Source: Ceratobasidium sp. AG-K (taxonomy: Eukaryota; Basidiomycota; Agaricomycetes; Cantharellales; Ceratobasidiaceae). Taken from it: a DNA stretch of 64,000 nt. Positions 11,339 through 22,400 of the stretch are shown piece by piece. Where the stretch lies: the NCBI GenBank assembly GCA_037039685.1, contig JAWNGF010000001.1, positions 2,294,001 through 2,358,000 on the forward strand, in the 5' to 3' direction. The position numbers and the translations under genes are program-made. How positions within the stretch are numbered: the first letter of the stretch is position 1; each line of letters opens with the position of its first letter. The notes beneath the pieces are model-generated. The model saw nothing but the letters and a program-made list of their open reading frames with translations, searched no databases and was not told the origin of the DNA.

Positions 11339-13078
11339 TCAGACACGATCCTCAGCCAGGGACTCAGGGATACGAGTATCTGCCTCGGGCGCGTGCTCGT
11401 TTTCCCGGCGGGAACGTTTTGCAGGACGCACTGCAATCTCGGCCATAGACTCGGCTCCCTGTGCGCCATCTTCGGATGAGACACTCTGCTCCGAGTTTCG
11501 CCGTTGGGGCACGGACGAAGACGACGTTCGCCGTCGCATTTCTGGCGCCCCTCGCAGGTGCGACGGGTGCGCCTCACGCGGTGGGTACAGCGTTTGTGCC
11601 TGAGATTCCCGTGGGGTATATGCACCCTTGCGTCCGTGTGCATGCTCGTCGTCGTCGTCAAGTCGATACTGGGGCGCGCGTGATTCCGACTCGCTCTCCA
11701 TCTCCACGTCCGATTCGGCAGCAGCGCTCCACGAGCGTGAACGCGGGGACTGTTTGAGCGGGGCATTGTCGGTGATTCGAGGCGAATGACTACCGCCGGC
11801 CTTCATCATGGGCGCGCGCCCACGCGACCGGGCGTCCTCAAGCCAGACAAGATTGTGTTCCGACCCCGACGTCGCGGGTGGGTATGCCGACGGGGACGCC
11901 ATGTGCTCGGGATGGCGTGAGCTCCCGACCTCGAATACATGCGTGCCCAAATCGCGTTTAGGGCCCTTGTCCTTGCGCAGTTTAGACCGATCGCCCTCTG
12001 GGGGAGAGATGCCCTCTTTCTTAGCTTTGGATCTGCACGACTGTAAGCGCGCAGCAGAGTGGATCCCACAATACAATACATACCTTCTGTTCTGAAACCA
12101 GACCGTAACGCTATACTCGCGCATTCCGGTAGCATTGGCGGCTTCGGCGCGCTGTTGTGACGTTGGGAACCATGTTTTGGCAAACAAGGCCTCGAGCGCG
12201 CGCAGTTGTTCGCGTGTGATGCGAGCACGGGTGCGAACGAGGGGGTGGGCCTGCCAGACGCTAATCGGGAGCTCTGCCGGGGGCGGGGCCGTGCCTTGGA
12301 ACACGCCGACAACGGGCATCGAGTGGAATGCACCGACATGCGGGGCGGCCTGGAGAGCGCCGACATGTGGATTGGCCTGGATGGGCTGGACAAGCATGGC
12401 CTTGCGGTCCGTGGGAGAGAGTGAGGTGGGCGACGGCACCTGGTCTGCGTGGGAGTAAGCAAACAGCGACGCGGACGCGTAGGCATCATCACCTGTCGTA
12501 TAACGATACATCTCAGGCGGTTTGGTTGTTGGCGGGGCCGGGAATGAAGAAGGAAACGAGGTATGGGGGGCCTTGTACATAGGAGGCAGTGTTTGCGAGT
12601 GGTCTGGACGGCCGAATGGAGCGAGCGTAGCCGGGGGAGGAGAGCCCGACTGGGAACGGTGGGTAAACGGGTAGGTGTGTTGGCGGGCAGCGTACGGCGA
12701 GTGACGAGACCCAGCACTGTTGGAACGGTGTCGCACATGATCGCGAGGAGGCGATCGTGAGCGCTCGCGTTGTTCGGCAAACGGAGCGCGGTACGACGAA
12801 GACGAAGCAGATCCAAGCAGTGCAGCCGACAGCGACGAAGACAGTTTGGCCTGAATACTCGCCGCCGACGACGCAGACACCGGGGCCGGAGCAGGAGGAG
12901 GTGAAGTACGAATCGGCGGAAGTGCTATCGGCCGTGGGTCAGGTGTTGTGCTCGAAGCGCGCGAAGAAGGTGTAGCGTCGGGGGTGGGGTCGCGGGTCAT
13001 GGTCGTCTCGAGGAGGGGGTCCGAGCGCTTGCTCTTGAGAGCAGCCTGTGCATGGGATGGTATATAGAGGTCCGGCAT
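11339..13078 (-). CDS. Homeodomain transcription factor
   Basis: DNA-binding regulator with one typical 60-residue homeodomain. From the ATG at 13076-13078 the protein has a Pro/Ser-rich N-terminal half, then RTRARITREQLRALEALF, then helix 2 (SQQRAEAANATGM) and the recognition helix VTVWFQNRRSKAKK. That helix carries the invariant W, F, N and R residues. The recognition helix is split by a 51-nt intron at 12033-12083 (donor gtatgt) that is a multiple of three and stop-free, so the unspliced frame also reads through. The C-terminal half is disordered, rich in Ser, Arg and acidic residues, and has a possible nuclear localisation signal (RPAKRSRRENE). Stop at 11339-11341. It lacks the three-residue TALE insertion. 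It does not resemble the mating-type HD pair, and no partner HD gene is adjacent, so a general developmental regulator is more likely. Confidence 0.85.
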   Translation of the reverse strand: MPDLYIPSHAQAALKSKRSDPLLETTMTRDPTPDATPSSRASSTTPDPRPIALPPIRTSPPPAPAPVSASSAASIQAKLSSSLSAALLGSASSSSYRAPFAEQRERSRSPPRDHVRHRSNSAGSRHSPYAARQHTYPFTHRSQSGSPPPATLAPFGRPDHSQTLPPMYKAPHTSFPSSFPAPPTTKPPEMYRYTTGDDAYASASLFAYSHADQVPSPTSLSPTDRKAMLVQPIQANPHVGALQAAPHVGAFHSMPVVGVFQGTAPPPAELPISVWQAHPLVRTRARITREQLRALEALFAKTWFPTSQQRAEAANATGMREYSVTVWFQNRRYVLYCGIHSAARLQSCRSKAKKEGISPPEGDRSKLRKDKGPKRDLGTHVFEVGSSRHPEHMASPSAYPPATSGSEHNLVWLEDARSRGRAPMMKAGGSHSPRITDNAPLKQSPRSRSWSAAAESDVEMESESESRAPQYRLDDDDEHAHGRKGAYTPRESQAQTLYPPREAHPSHLRGAPEMRRRTSSSSVPQRRNSEQSVSSEDGAQGAESMAEIAVRPAKRSRRENEHAPEADTRIPESLAEDRV

Positions 13079-13634
13079 TTTTTCTGCACACCTCTTCGCT
13101 TTGGTTCTTCTATTCGAGTACCATACGTTGATCTAATCAGAGCGTGAGTGGTAATGTAGCGGGGCTCAATGTCAAATGGTGAAAGCTAACCTGTTGATAT
13201 TCCCTATAAGGGCCAACCGTCAAAACCGTTAGTTTGGCGCTACCAGAGAGTTTTTTTCGAGTGCTCACACTCCTAATTCAGCGGATAATGTGTGTTTTGT
13301 CTCTGGCGGTGGATACCTTATATGGACCATAAGAATGCGTCGACAAGGAGGGTTTAACCCTTCGCAAAGATACATACCAAGTTGTACAAAACACCTGTTC
13401 CAACTTTACGAGTTGCGAGAAGGATAGCTGCTTGTTTTTACGGTGATGTGACGGGGTAGACATGGCTGGGTGACGGCTGTTGTCAGCCTATTTAACCCAA
13501 AGGCTATTTGATCGTTCCATTGCTCTGATTAATATGCACTAATTTACGGGTCCGAGAATCAAATCCCACGCGAGAGAACTGTGTGTCCCCCAGACACCCT
13601 CGTTTGAATAAATCAATATTATTTCCCGTACTGA
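13079..13634. other. Intergenic region, 556 bp
   Basis: It lies between the start of the homeodomain gene and the stop of the next minus-strand gene. No supported coding exon, RNA gene or repeat was seen. The left part (13080-13260) should hold the homeodomain promoter. Confidence 0.45.
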
Positions 13635-16600
13635 TCAATCTGAACCCGGAATCTGCTCCCTTTTCCACGCCTTGAATCCCGGTTCGTCATTGTAGACGTA
13701 TCGGGTCACGATTACTTTGGGTCCCTGACTACTCTCGGCTGACTGAACGTTGTGCATGTTGCCATGTCGGTCCAACTCGTACGTCTGTCAACCAGTCAGG
13801 CAAGTCCCATTTTGGGGGCACAATACTCACCCGAGCGAGGCATCTCCTACCCACGCCGGGCGCAGCCGAAGTTGCCCCCGACGGACCCATGTCGCGCCGA
13901 ACTAATTCCTGTGCCCACCGTACCCGTCGGCCCTCGCGCACGGGTTCGGTCCATTCGATATCGTCACCAGGTGCAAGGGCCACACCTTGACGATGCGAGT
14001 CGGACTCGGTCGCGCTCGTATCCTCCCCTCGGGCTGCACTTCGGCGCAGCGCACGCTCGTCTCGAGACTGGCGCTCCTCCTCGCGCCCCTTTTGGGCCTT
14101 GGTTCGGACCCGAGACGTCGGACTTGGGGGACGAGGCACGTTCACAAAGGTCTCGGTGCGCTCAATTACACATCTGTACGAGTTGTTGCGCTCCGTATTA
14201 GCCGCGGTGATCTTCTGCAGCTCTTTTTGGCTCTCAGTCATGGACCCCGTAGCACTCGCACTCGCCAGCGATGCCCATCCCTGGAGAACTGAGCCGTCTG
14301 GAATAATTCGTCGCGGCGCCCGCGTGAGTGGCAGGCACCTCATTGCGGCCGCGGCCGTGGCAGCAGTCTTGCCCTCGCGTTTTCGTTGAGCCTCTCTCTC
14401 CATGCCCTCTGCAATAATCTTATCCAATACAAATTAATCAAAACGGAAATGAAATCAAGCCACAATGATCGACGTACCTCTTCTGCGGTTCGTTGCTGAA
14501 TCGGGGGCAACCGTGGTGCAGGCGGCTGATAAAAAAGCGGCACATCCATAATCAGCGTCGAACTGGATGAACCAGGCGAGGCGGGCGTCTCCAGTGGCGT
14601 CGGTGGTGTTGGCTCGCGTCCCGTCTCGGTCTGTCATTGCCCGGACATGTCAGTCCCAACCCACGCGAGACTTAATTAGTACTCACCAAGGATGCCGGCG
14701 GCACGCCCACTGACTCAGGAGCGTCAACCTGACTTGGCTTCTCGGATATCAGGCCCATCTTCTCCCCTGGTCTGGCCCTCGGTACGGGCAAACGAGACGA
14801 ACGGGCCGCACGGACCGGCGACGAGCCCGTGTGCTCTGGAGCAATTAGAACCTCCGCTGGTTTGATTTGGTTCGACGGATTCGACTTAGGATTTGGCCCA
14901 GGCGGATACGCGTGCCATGCACTGCCAGCTTCCACTCTACGTGGCTTGGCTGGGCTTACGTTCTTTGTTACTCCTGAGCTAAAGCTTCCATGAGAGCCGG
15001 TCCGGACAGGTGATGCGACCCGCACAGGAAATGCCGCACGTTGTTGCTGCCCCACTGGTACCCTCATCGGCGGGCCTGCAGGGCGTTGGAGGAGCAATTG
15101 TTGTCTCGAGGGGGAAGAGTTCGGGCCAGTAGGTCGGGATGGGCGAATGGGTGAGCTCCCAGCAGGACGGACAACAATAGGTGGATATGAACCCGTAAAT
15201 GAACCCGTTCCCTGTTGCTTCGTGATTGAGTTGGCTGGGTGTACTCTAATGCGAGTAGGGCGCGAATGAGCGTTTGAACTCATGAGCGGTAATTTGAGCG
15301 CCGGTGCAGGCGGAGGATCGGGATCAGGATCAAACCGTGCGCGTTTACTTGGGCCGCCTGCACTAGGTTCGATCTCGTCTATAACTCGGCGTTTCATTGC
15401 GCTCGGCAGAGGAGCAGGTCTGTCCGAGCTCTTGGACAGTGGTTGGAGCGTTGGGGGAGGTTGGGGTTGAAGCGCCTGGCTTAGGCTCATCAATACTGCA
15501 TCCGACTCGGGAGAGAGCGAACGCAGTTTGGGGGGTTTGAATGGAGCGGTAACGTCACTGTTGGGATTGGATACTGATAGAGGCGGAGGCGAGAGCGAGG
15601 GGGAGGGTGGGGGGAGGGTACTCGTTCCTTCTCTTTGCCTTTGTTGGCAGTGGTAAAGACGGCTGAATCAAAGAGCGTCGAAATCGTATCGGTTGGACCT
15701 TCAGTCGTGTCTAGTGCAGGCGCTTTGGCCTTGGCTTTAGTCCGTGTTTGTCGTGTAGAAGTAATAAATTTAGGACCGAATTTCACAGGGTGAGATAGAG
15801 CGGGAGAAGCAGAAACTGAAGATACAGTCGAAGTAGCCGAAATTCCAGATAAGCGAGGAGAGCGTCGAGGGGTATACTCTACGTGTGGGGGTTCAAGCAG
15901 TGGAATACTGCTGATAGACGTAGACGCGGAAGACGTAGTGGTGGGTATCGATGTGTCAAAGCTTAGACTGGGGGTTCCAATAGATGACACTGTTGAATCG
16001 TCCAAGACAGGTAAAACAGGTGCGGTGTCCTCGGTGTCAGAGACAACCATAGGCACAGGTGGCGTTTCCTCGGCGACAGCAAACACCGGTAGGGCCAGCA
16101 GTGTACGACTAGATTTGGATTCCGGAGCCTGGGCAGCCAGTTCGAGCCTGGGCTTAGTATTAAACGTGAGAATAGGAGCTGTCGGACGAGCGTCTGTGCC
16201 CGTTCGTCCGGCGTCAACGTTGACATCCACAGCGACAGACACTAGCGGCTCGCTTTCATTAGTTACAACTGGAACCGATTCCGTTTCTGCACCCGTAAGA
16301 GGGTCATCAAAGTGCGATGTTGCCCGAACAGGCTCCTCCGAACGTGACCCGGCGTCCTCCATATGGGACTCCTGGCTTGCCACCGACACTTGTGCGAGCT
16401 CCTGAGACATCCCTGTTGGCTCCTCGACAATCGTTTGGGGCTCTGATTGGGACTGCGACAGGGATTGGGATTGTGACTGAGAGGAGGATGATTGTGACGA
16501 TGTTGCCGTTGCTTGGGAGGAGCGACGTGAGGATCGAGGGCGGGGCAGCGAAGCGGTGCTGCTGCTGCTACTCTTCCGGGGAGATCGTCTTCGTACTGTA

Positions 16601-16890
16601 AGTGAAGTATCAAGTCAGCAAAGAGTACAGAAAAAGCAACAATGGATAATACCAGGAGGCGTTAGGGGCGTCGACGATGCAGCAGCCTGAGACATTCTCC
16701 TAGTAACTAGTGGAGATAATTTTGGTATGTATATTTAATCGTACTTTACAAGTAATGTACACATACCCGGTCGCTTGAATACAATATTATCCATCACATC
16801 CGACTCGTCTCCCGAGTCGCGCATCGATTCGTCGTGCATTGTTCGGTCGAGATCCATGACTGCATGTCTATTGGCGCTCACTGTCGCCAT
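13635..16890 (-). CDS. Large disordered, probably nuclear protein of unknown function
   Basis: Not recognised. The ATG at 16888-16890 gives MATVSANRHAVMDLDRTMHD, followed by small exons and a Ser/Gln-rich tract. Long exons (about 15490-16600 and 14690-15490) encode Ser/Thr/Pro/Val-rich low-complexity protein with short basic clusters (SPRKSSSSS, TPRRSPRLS, AMKRRVIDE, PSKRARFD). The most ordered segment is C-terminal. It comprises MDVPLFYQPPAPRLPPIQQ, IAEGMEREAQRKREGK, LQKITAANTERNNSYRC and NVPRPPSPTSRVRTKAQKG, and a last exon (VIVTRYVYNDEPGFKAW) ends at a TGA at 13635-13637. The NTERNNSY ... PPSPTSRVRT block looks conserved enough to be a useful search query. One exon join near 15590 leaves the frame unresolved, so exon boundaries there are provisional. 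Confidence 0.6.
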
Positions 16891-17325
16891 TGTTGTCTGT
16901 ACAGATTATTAGATACGCGCAAGTATAATTTGTCCAACTGGCCACAGAGTCTTCAAGCACTAGTTGGTCGTTGGTCATGGGAAGCGTGTTGGATTGAACC
17001 AGGCAGTCCCTGGGCGGGCATCACGTGAAAATTAGCCGGGCAACGAGAAACAATTCAGCTATCGCAACTTTGTTTGTCGTTAGTGTCACGCCAGTCGTCG
17101 ACCTCGCATTCGTTTTGTACTTGGAGTCCGCACGACCTCTTGGGAAACAACTGTACTAAATTCTGTTGCCATTGTCTGCTGTGTCAAGAAATCTCTGAGC
17201 CCTGCTTTGACTGACAAAAAATACGTGTCAGCTGGTCTCTTCTAGCGATATACTGACCTGTGCTTGGCCCGACTCGTTTGGTGAAGACACTCTGACTCAG
17301 GATCTGCCGATACGTCTGTAGTGGA
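16891..17325. promoter_or_regulatory. Divergent promoter region between the disordered-protein gene and SVP26
   Basis: This is 435 bp between two divergent start codons. It contains a perfect TCACGTGA palindrome at 17021-17028. No supported coding exon was seen. The regulatory role is inferred from position. Confidence 0.4.
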
Positions 17326-18629
17326 ATGCTGCTCCTCAACTTGTTAAGCTACGTGGCTGCTATAGCCGCGTTTCTTTTTGTTACCCTAAGTCTCGGTAAG
17401 GATGTTCATTTGTGAGGTACCTTGCGCGCATCGCTATTTCATTGACCGTTGTCTTGCATTTAGCCAGTGGCCTTCTTTGGCTGGCAGAAATAATTGAAGA
17501 GAACTCCCGATTTGCCAAAACCATCGGCGTGCGTGCGGTCTATGTCCGTATACCAATCTCCGTCTCCATGTTCCCCCACTCATTTGATACATAGGTTATT
17601 ATCCTTCTTCACGTTGCCCTTTGGGCATTTGACGATCTGCCCTGGCGGTTGATTGCCTTTTCCATCGCCGCGCACCTCACTTATCTCCAAAACTTCTCAG
17701 CCAACTGGCCCCTGATTACCCTCACGTCTCCTTCATTCCTCCTTTCATGCATCTTCGTAGTAGCCGATCATTTCCTCTGGTTTTTCTACTTTGCGCGCAT
17801 TACCCAAGAGGCACGGCAGCGAGGACGTCTTCCTCGCGGGCGAATAAGCCCGTACAGAAAAGAAGTACAAGACACATGGGCCGAACCGCCTAGGTTTGCC
17901 GAGATTGCAACTTTCTTTAGCATTTGCGTATGGTCGGTCCGTTCACGAATTAGCACTTGTGTTATTACTAAAAGCTTCTGTCAGGCTCGTACCGCTGTAC
18001 TTGTTTTTGAGTCTGAGCGCAATGGATAATGCATTGCCGACCTCGAGTGGTAAGGGTGCACCGTTCCACTATCGTATCAACCCTCACCGCCAAGTTGCGT
18101 AGGTACAGCCTCTCCTAAACCCGGTCATCAAACAGCGCCAGCTCCCCAACGCACTTCGCTTGTCAAATCACTCGTGTCATTCATTCCGCTTTCCGTATTC
18201 CAGAAGAAACGTTCAGGTCATACTCGTCAAAGATCGGAAGGCCTCATTGCACCTCGCACACCGAATCGGTCCCCGATGTTATCTCCTTCTATGGCTGCAC
18301 TACCTCAAGGAAGTTGGTCACTCAGTGGCGAGGACGTTTTCACCGATAGCAACCCGCCCCCGAAACTCACTCCTCCGCCTAGGAGGCTAACGACAGACGG
18401 ACTTGGGTTGGGAGCCGATGGGGGACGGATCCCGCGTGTGAATAGCGCGACAAGTCTAAGGTCCGGTAATGATTCGCCTCGCATTGGACTGGAAACTTCG
18501 GGTAGCCCAAGAGGGAGTATGGATATGCCGGATGATGCTCGGCCTTTGGGGATGGGCAGGGCTGTAATAAACAGCACCGGACCCCGTTCTAGAACCACCA
18601 GTCGCCGTATAATCACAGAAGGCGACTAA
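17326..18629 (+). CDS. SVP26: SVP26/TEX261-family ER-Golgi membrane protein with an extended C-terminal tail
   Basis: Svp26 is a multi-pass membrane protein of the early Golgi that acts as an adaptor for loading certain type II membrane enzymes into COPII vesicles. The ATG at 17326-17328 gives MLLLNLLSYVAAIAAFLFVT. After an intron (17396-17463) it continues SGLLWLAEIIEENS, then VIILLHVALWAFDDLPWRL, HLTYLQNFSANWP, LTSPSFLLSC and DHFLWFFYFARI. These are the conserved TEX261 blocks in the correct order, with about four TM helices. A further exon restores LVPLYLFLSLSAMDNALP. The last exon adds a Ser/Pro/Arg-rich cytosolic tail of about 170 residues (to 18629) that short family members such as yeast and human lack. 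Confidence is high for the family and moderate for the tail exon join at about 18052-18102. Confidence 0.9.
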
Positions 18630-18887
18630 CCAGGTAGCCCAGGTGGGCTGTAACGTCCGAGAGCCGTGGCACCTTTTCAGTTGCATGTCACATATCCTTT
18701 GAACTTCTATTTCCTTACGCCCACGGGTCTCATATTTTCGCCACTCATTCTGACCCAAATGAACCTTCCTTTATGCTACCGAGCTAATGTATGGTCATGT
18801 TACAATCTCTAGATGCGATGTAATAAGTGCGGGAGCTTCGGGGATCTCTAGCCGCAAAAGGGAGAAAGGTGGCACATCGGTGTACGC

Positions 18888-19480
18888 TCAGCTCTCCTCG
18901 CCAATATCGTGCTTCTTTTTCAATGCAGCAAGTTCCTCCTCTCTCCGCGCTAGGTCCGCTTTCGCCGCAGCTTCTTGCTTCGTTGGCATGTGGTAAAGCA
19001 CTGCAGTCCAAAAATGGGTAATTGATAAAACTGAGAAATGGCACCCCAACTGACCGACAATATATCGTTCTTGCAAATGGAAACCATTGAGATGCTCCAA
19101 TGCATTTTTAGCCTGTAAAGGGTTGAAATGTTATATTTGGTTGGCGCAGAAAGAGAAAAATATAACCAACGTCCATCACGTCCTCATAAACAACAAACGC
19201 GGTCCCTTTGGTCTTGCTGTCGTTCCCAAGGCGAACCTGACGAATTGCTCCATACCTCCCAAAAAGATCATAGAGATCGTCTCCGCTGCATACGACCTAA
19301 GTACTCGGGCTAGACTAGAGACATGGACAACATACGTGATTGTGTAGTTTAGGTTTTTGACAAACAATATACGGTTCGCTCCAGGAGGTAGTTTAGACTG
19401 TATGGTTATTATATTAGTTGATTAGGTTGAAGCACGCGCTTTGCATATGAATACATACATACCCCAGGCCGCGTAGCCAT
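18888..19480 (-). CDS. SF3B6: Splicing factor 3B subunit 6 (SF3b14/p14, RRM protein)
   Basis: SF3b p14 is the small RRM subunit of U2 snRNP that sits next to the branch-point adenosine and binds SF3B1. The first exon is only 18 nt (19463-19480, MATRPG). Spliced downstream exons give KLPPGANRILFVKNLNYTIT (RNP2-like), DDLYDLFGRYGAIRQVRLG, TKGTAFVVYEDVMDAKNA (RNP1-like) and EHLNGFHLQERYIVVLYHMP. A charged C-terminal helix (ARREEELAALKKKHDIGEES) ends at 18888-18890. Block order and the total length of about 120 residues match the human and yeast orthologues throughout. Four introns were needed, all GT-AG and phase-consistent. It is one of several spliceosome-related genes in the window. Confidence 0.93.
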
Positions 19481-22400
19481 TCTTGCGATCGTTGGAGTGC
19501 TGAAGTGGCAGACGCAAAACGGGAGGCGCTTGGCTGGCAATTACAATTGCTGCTATGTCAGCGGGCGGCGCTAAACCCCAGTCCGAATTTCTCGTCCATT
19601 CCCACTGTGTTTAGATTCAAAGACGTTCCGCCGGTTCCTTGCACGAGTTTGATAGCTCTATAAATTTTTGAGGCACAATTGATGTTGAGCTATTCACCTA
19701 TTTGCCTTGTGTCGTCGGTCCGTTGTCAGGGCGCACCAAAATAAGTATCTAACCCACTGGTGACCGACCCCGCGCTCATCAGGCCTGACAGTCAGTGGCT
19801 TATTGCCGGTTTTTTGTCTTTCCCCACGAAGTGGACCGTGCTGAAAGGGTTGCGGTTCAATTCAGTGAGCATTATTGCCCCATGAAGAAGCGTCCGGTCG
19901 CCAATTTGTGGTCCCCTTCGATAATTAAAGAGGTTATCAGCACATCAAGTGACGTGCACATCCTTATATAGCAAGCCGGAGTTGTGATCTCATTCAAAAA
20001 GCAACGAGCTAAGCAAACTTGCTTCACAAACGTAAGCACCGACAACCCACCACCAGATCCCTGTACAAGTATAAACACCCAGGAACCGACAAGGGATGTC
20101 AATCTCAGAGTATACAATGTGTCGGCGAGCTCTCACTAACAAATACTCGTTGACCTGTGTATCAACATGATTTGACTTTCCTATTACGAGTCAGTGATGT
20201 TGGAGAAACGGTGTATCGTGGCCTTCAGGATAGCAAACATAAACCATTCAGTCGTGTTTTATGTTATTCCGAGCGGGAATTACTCGGTCTCCCGAACTTT
20301 CCTGACCGATTACCCGAACTGAAACTGTCGTTCAAGGCAGTGGGGTACCCGGGGGAAACAAAAGTGACATGATTTCACGAGACGATCGCCTAAGCTTCTA
20401 GTCAATACTGGAATAGCTGGTTTACACCACTTGGATCTTCACATTCACTGGTGATTGTTTGCGCATTTGACGTCCTATATCAGGCATATGTAATCTAAGA
20501 TCTAATACAGTAGAATGGGCAGAAGTATAGGTTAGGTCGCATCCTTAATGTCACGCTAACCAACTCACGCGACAGCCATGTGTGCGATAACGCGGCCATC
20601 AGCTGGTCGATCCTCAAGCGCCTCATCCATTCCGGTCAATGGCTCGTCTTCCCAATAATGACCCAGATTCGAAAGCAAGTAATTTGCTCTGTGTCTTCGA
20701 CCCAAGCCAGCGGAGTCTTCAGCCAGCAAAACAATCCACCTCGGCCAGGTTTGGAGCTGATCGTGATGATCACAGACTAGCAGGACCCCTGGACCTGCGA
20801 AACCGAGCATAATCTGACCGTTTGATCTATTATATCTCCCATTATTTTCCCATTCTCCTCATTGGGGTATCTGATTTACACGTGCCGTGGCTATCATACA
20901 CTAATTAGCGCATGCTTTTCACTTGCTATCGAAGATCGTGCTGCATTGGATATGGCACATTATCCCAGACACGGTCCTCGAGGGAAAGCCAAGTAATCAT
21001 ATTCCCTTCTCATTGTCGGCTCCTAAGCGATTCCCGCCTGTTAGGGAAAAGTACTGTGACCTGATAAACTGTTCACTTTCGGTTGCACCATGGCCCAATG
21101 TGCAATACTTATTTCTTTGGGGTTTCCTCCACTGGGAAACAACCCTAGGTCTCGGAAGTTCCCATGACTTGTACCAATGTCTTCGACTGCGGCGCTTGGA
21201 TGCTTCTACGTTCAAAGCTTGCTGAATTGGACTCGTTGCGAAAATGACCACCTGGCGTGGAGTCTATTACCAGTTTAGTCGTTGTCTTGGTTGACAACGT
21301 TCTGGACGACTGCCTAATGAGATATCAATACTTGTTCTGGGTTATTTAATTCGAATCGATATCTTCGTCGGACTGTTATTGAATACCATGCTGATACGTC
21401 GGTTTCAAGCCACGAAATGACGCTCAAGACAACATTCTCACGAATAGACGCTCTTGATCAGATTTGGAGAGTACATGTGACTGAGCATCGTTCTCTCTCA
21501 CTTCCAAGCTTGCTCGATCAATCTATTTCATGTATATATGCATATGAGCTCGCAAACGATCGACTCTGCGTTGAAGCTGTCGAAGACCCAACCTGAATAC
21601 CCTTTTATAGTACATGAACTCTGTACAGTAAGTCCGGTGCAACGTGTTGATCGAAAGGGGCTGATTAATTGTTTTCAAATGACAAGCCGGGTGCGGTGGT
21701 GGTATCATATGTGGGGATATGCGCTGAATACATTCATAACGAGTCACCTCACCCCGGTACCCCGCGTAGGCGCACGCGATATCACCTCCCATAGTCGATA
21801 ACACGACGGCATTCATAATCCGTCCCTTTCCTGCTTGTCGTCGTGTGGCGCCATCCTCATTAAAGCCGTCCAATGCGCAATCAACTACTGCTGTGTCCCG
21901 GCTGTGGATCTAAAGGCTTTCATGTCTCGGATCAAGACTGGGGCGCTGCCCATACAATTATACTAGAGGGGCTGGACATATGCGATAATCCAACTGCCGT
22001 AGGCTCCGTTGAGTTACCCTGATCGTCGAATGGCTCTGGTCGTAAGGTAGTGTGTGCAATAATAGGGGACGATGTGATGTATTACGTGGACCAGTCCACC
22101 TTCGTTGTACAGCACAATCAGAGTTTACCAGCAGCTCAGTCACTGTATGCACGCAATTGAACCCATGGTTTGTTTTAAAATCAGGCTGTTTGTTTAGTTG
22201 GAGGTAAAAGTCTATGCTCGACAGGGGATCGATCACTCAAAAGTCACATAACCGTAACGGAACCAAGCTCGTTGGTCAATTTCACCGTGGATGTGACTGG
22301 GTTCGAGATCAAGGGATAATACAAAAATTGATTTTCTTTGGGTAAGACTGATTGCGCCAATGCGCGCGCTCATCTCTCCTCGTCGGTCAGTTGGCCATGT

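Noticed and set aside
11806..12816. 336-codon open frame on the minus strand inside the homeodomain gene
   Set aside because: It overlaps the homeodomain CDS in another frame on the same strand, is Arg/Pro/Ser-biased and has no domain. It is a composition shadow of a GC-rich exon.
20565..20810. Possible TPR-type protein relic on the minus strand (LSNLGHYWEDEPLTGMDEAL)
   Set aside because: It faintly resembles the TPR repeats of large fungal TPR/CHAT families, but there is only one degenerate segment and no neighbouring repeat. Too weak to annotate.
21523..21873. 116-codon minus-strand frame with a GKGRIMNAVVLSTMGGDIA segment
   Set aside because: No family recognised, no flanking exon and no clear start context in a gene-poor stretch.
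22260..22330. Possible tRNA (GGGTTCGAGATCA resembles a T-loop)
   Set aside because: No matching acceptor stem, D-arm or anticodon arm could be folded by eye around it.
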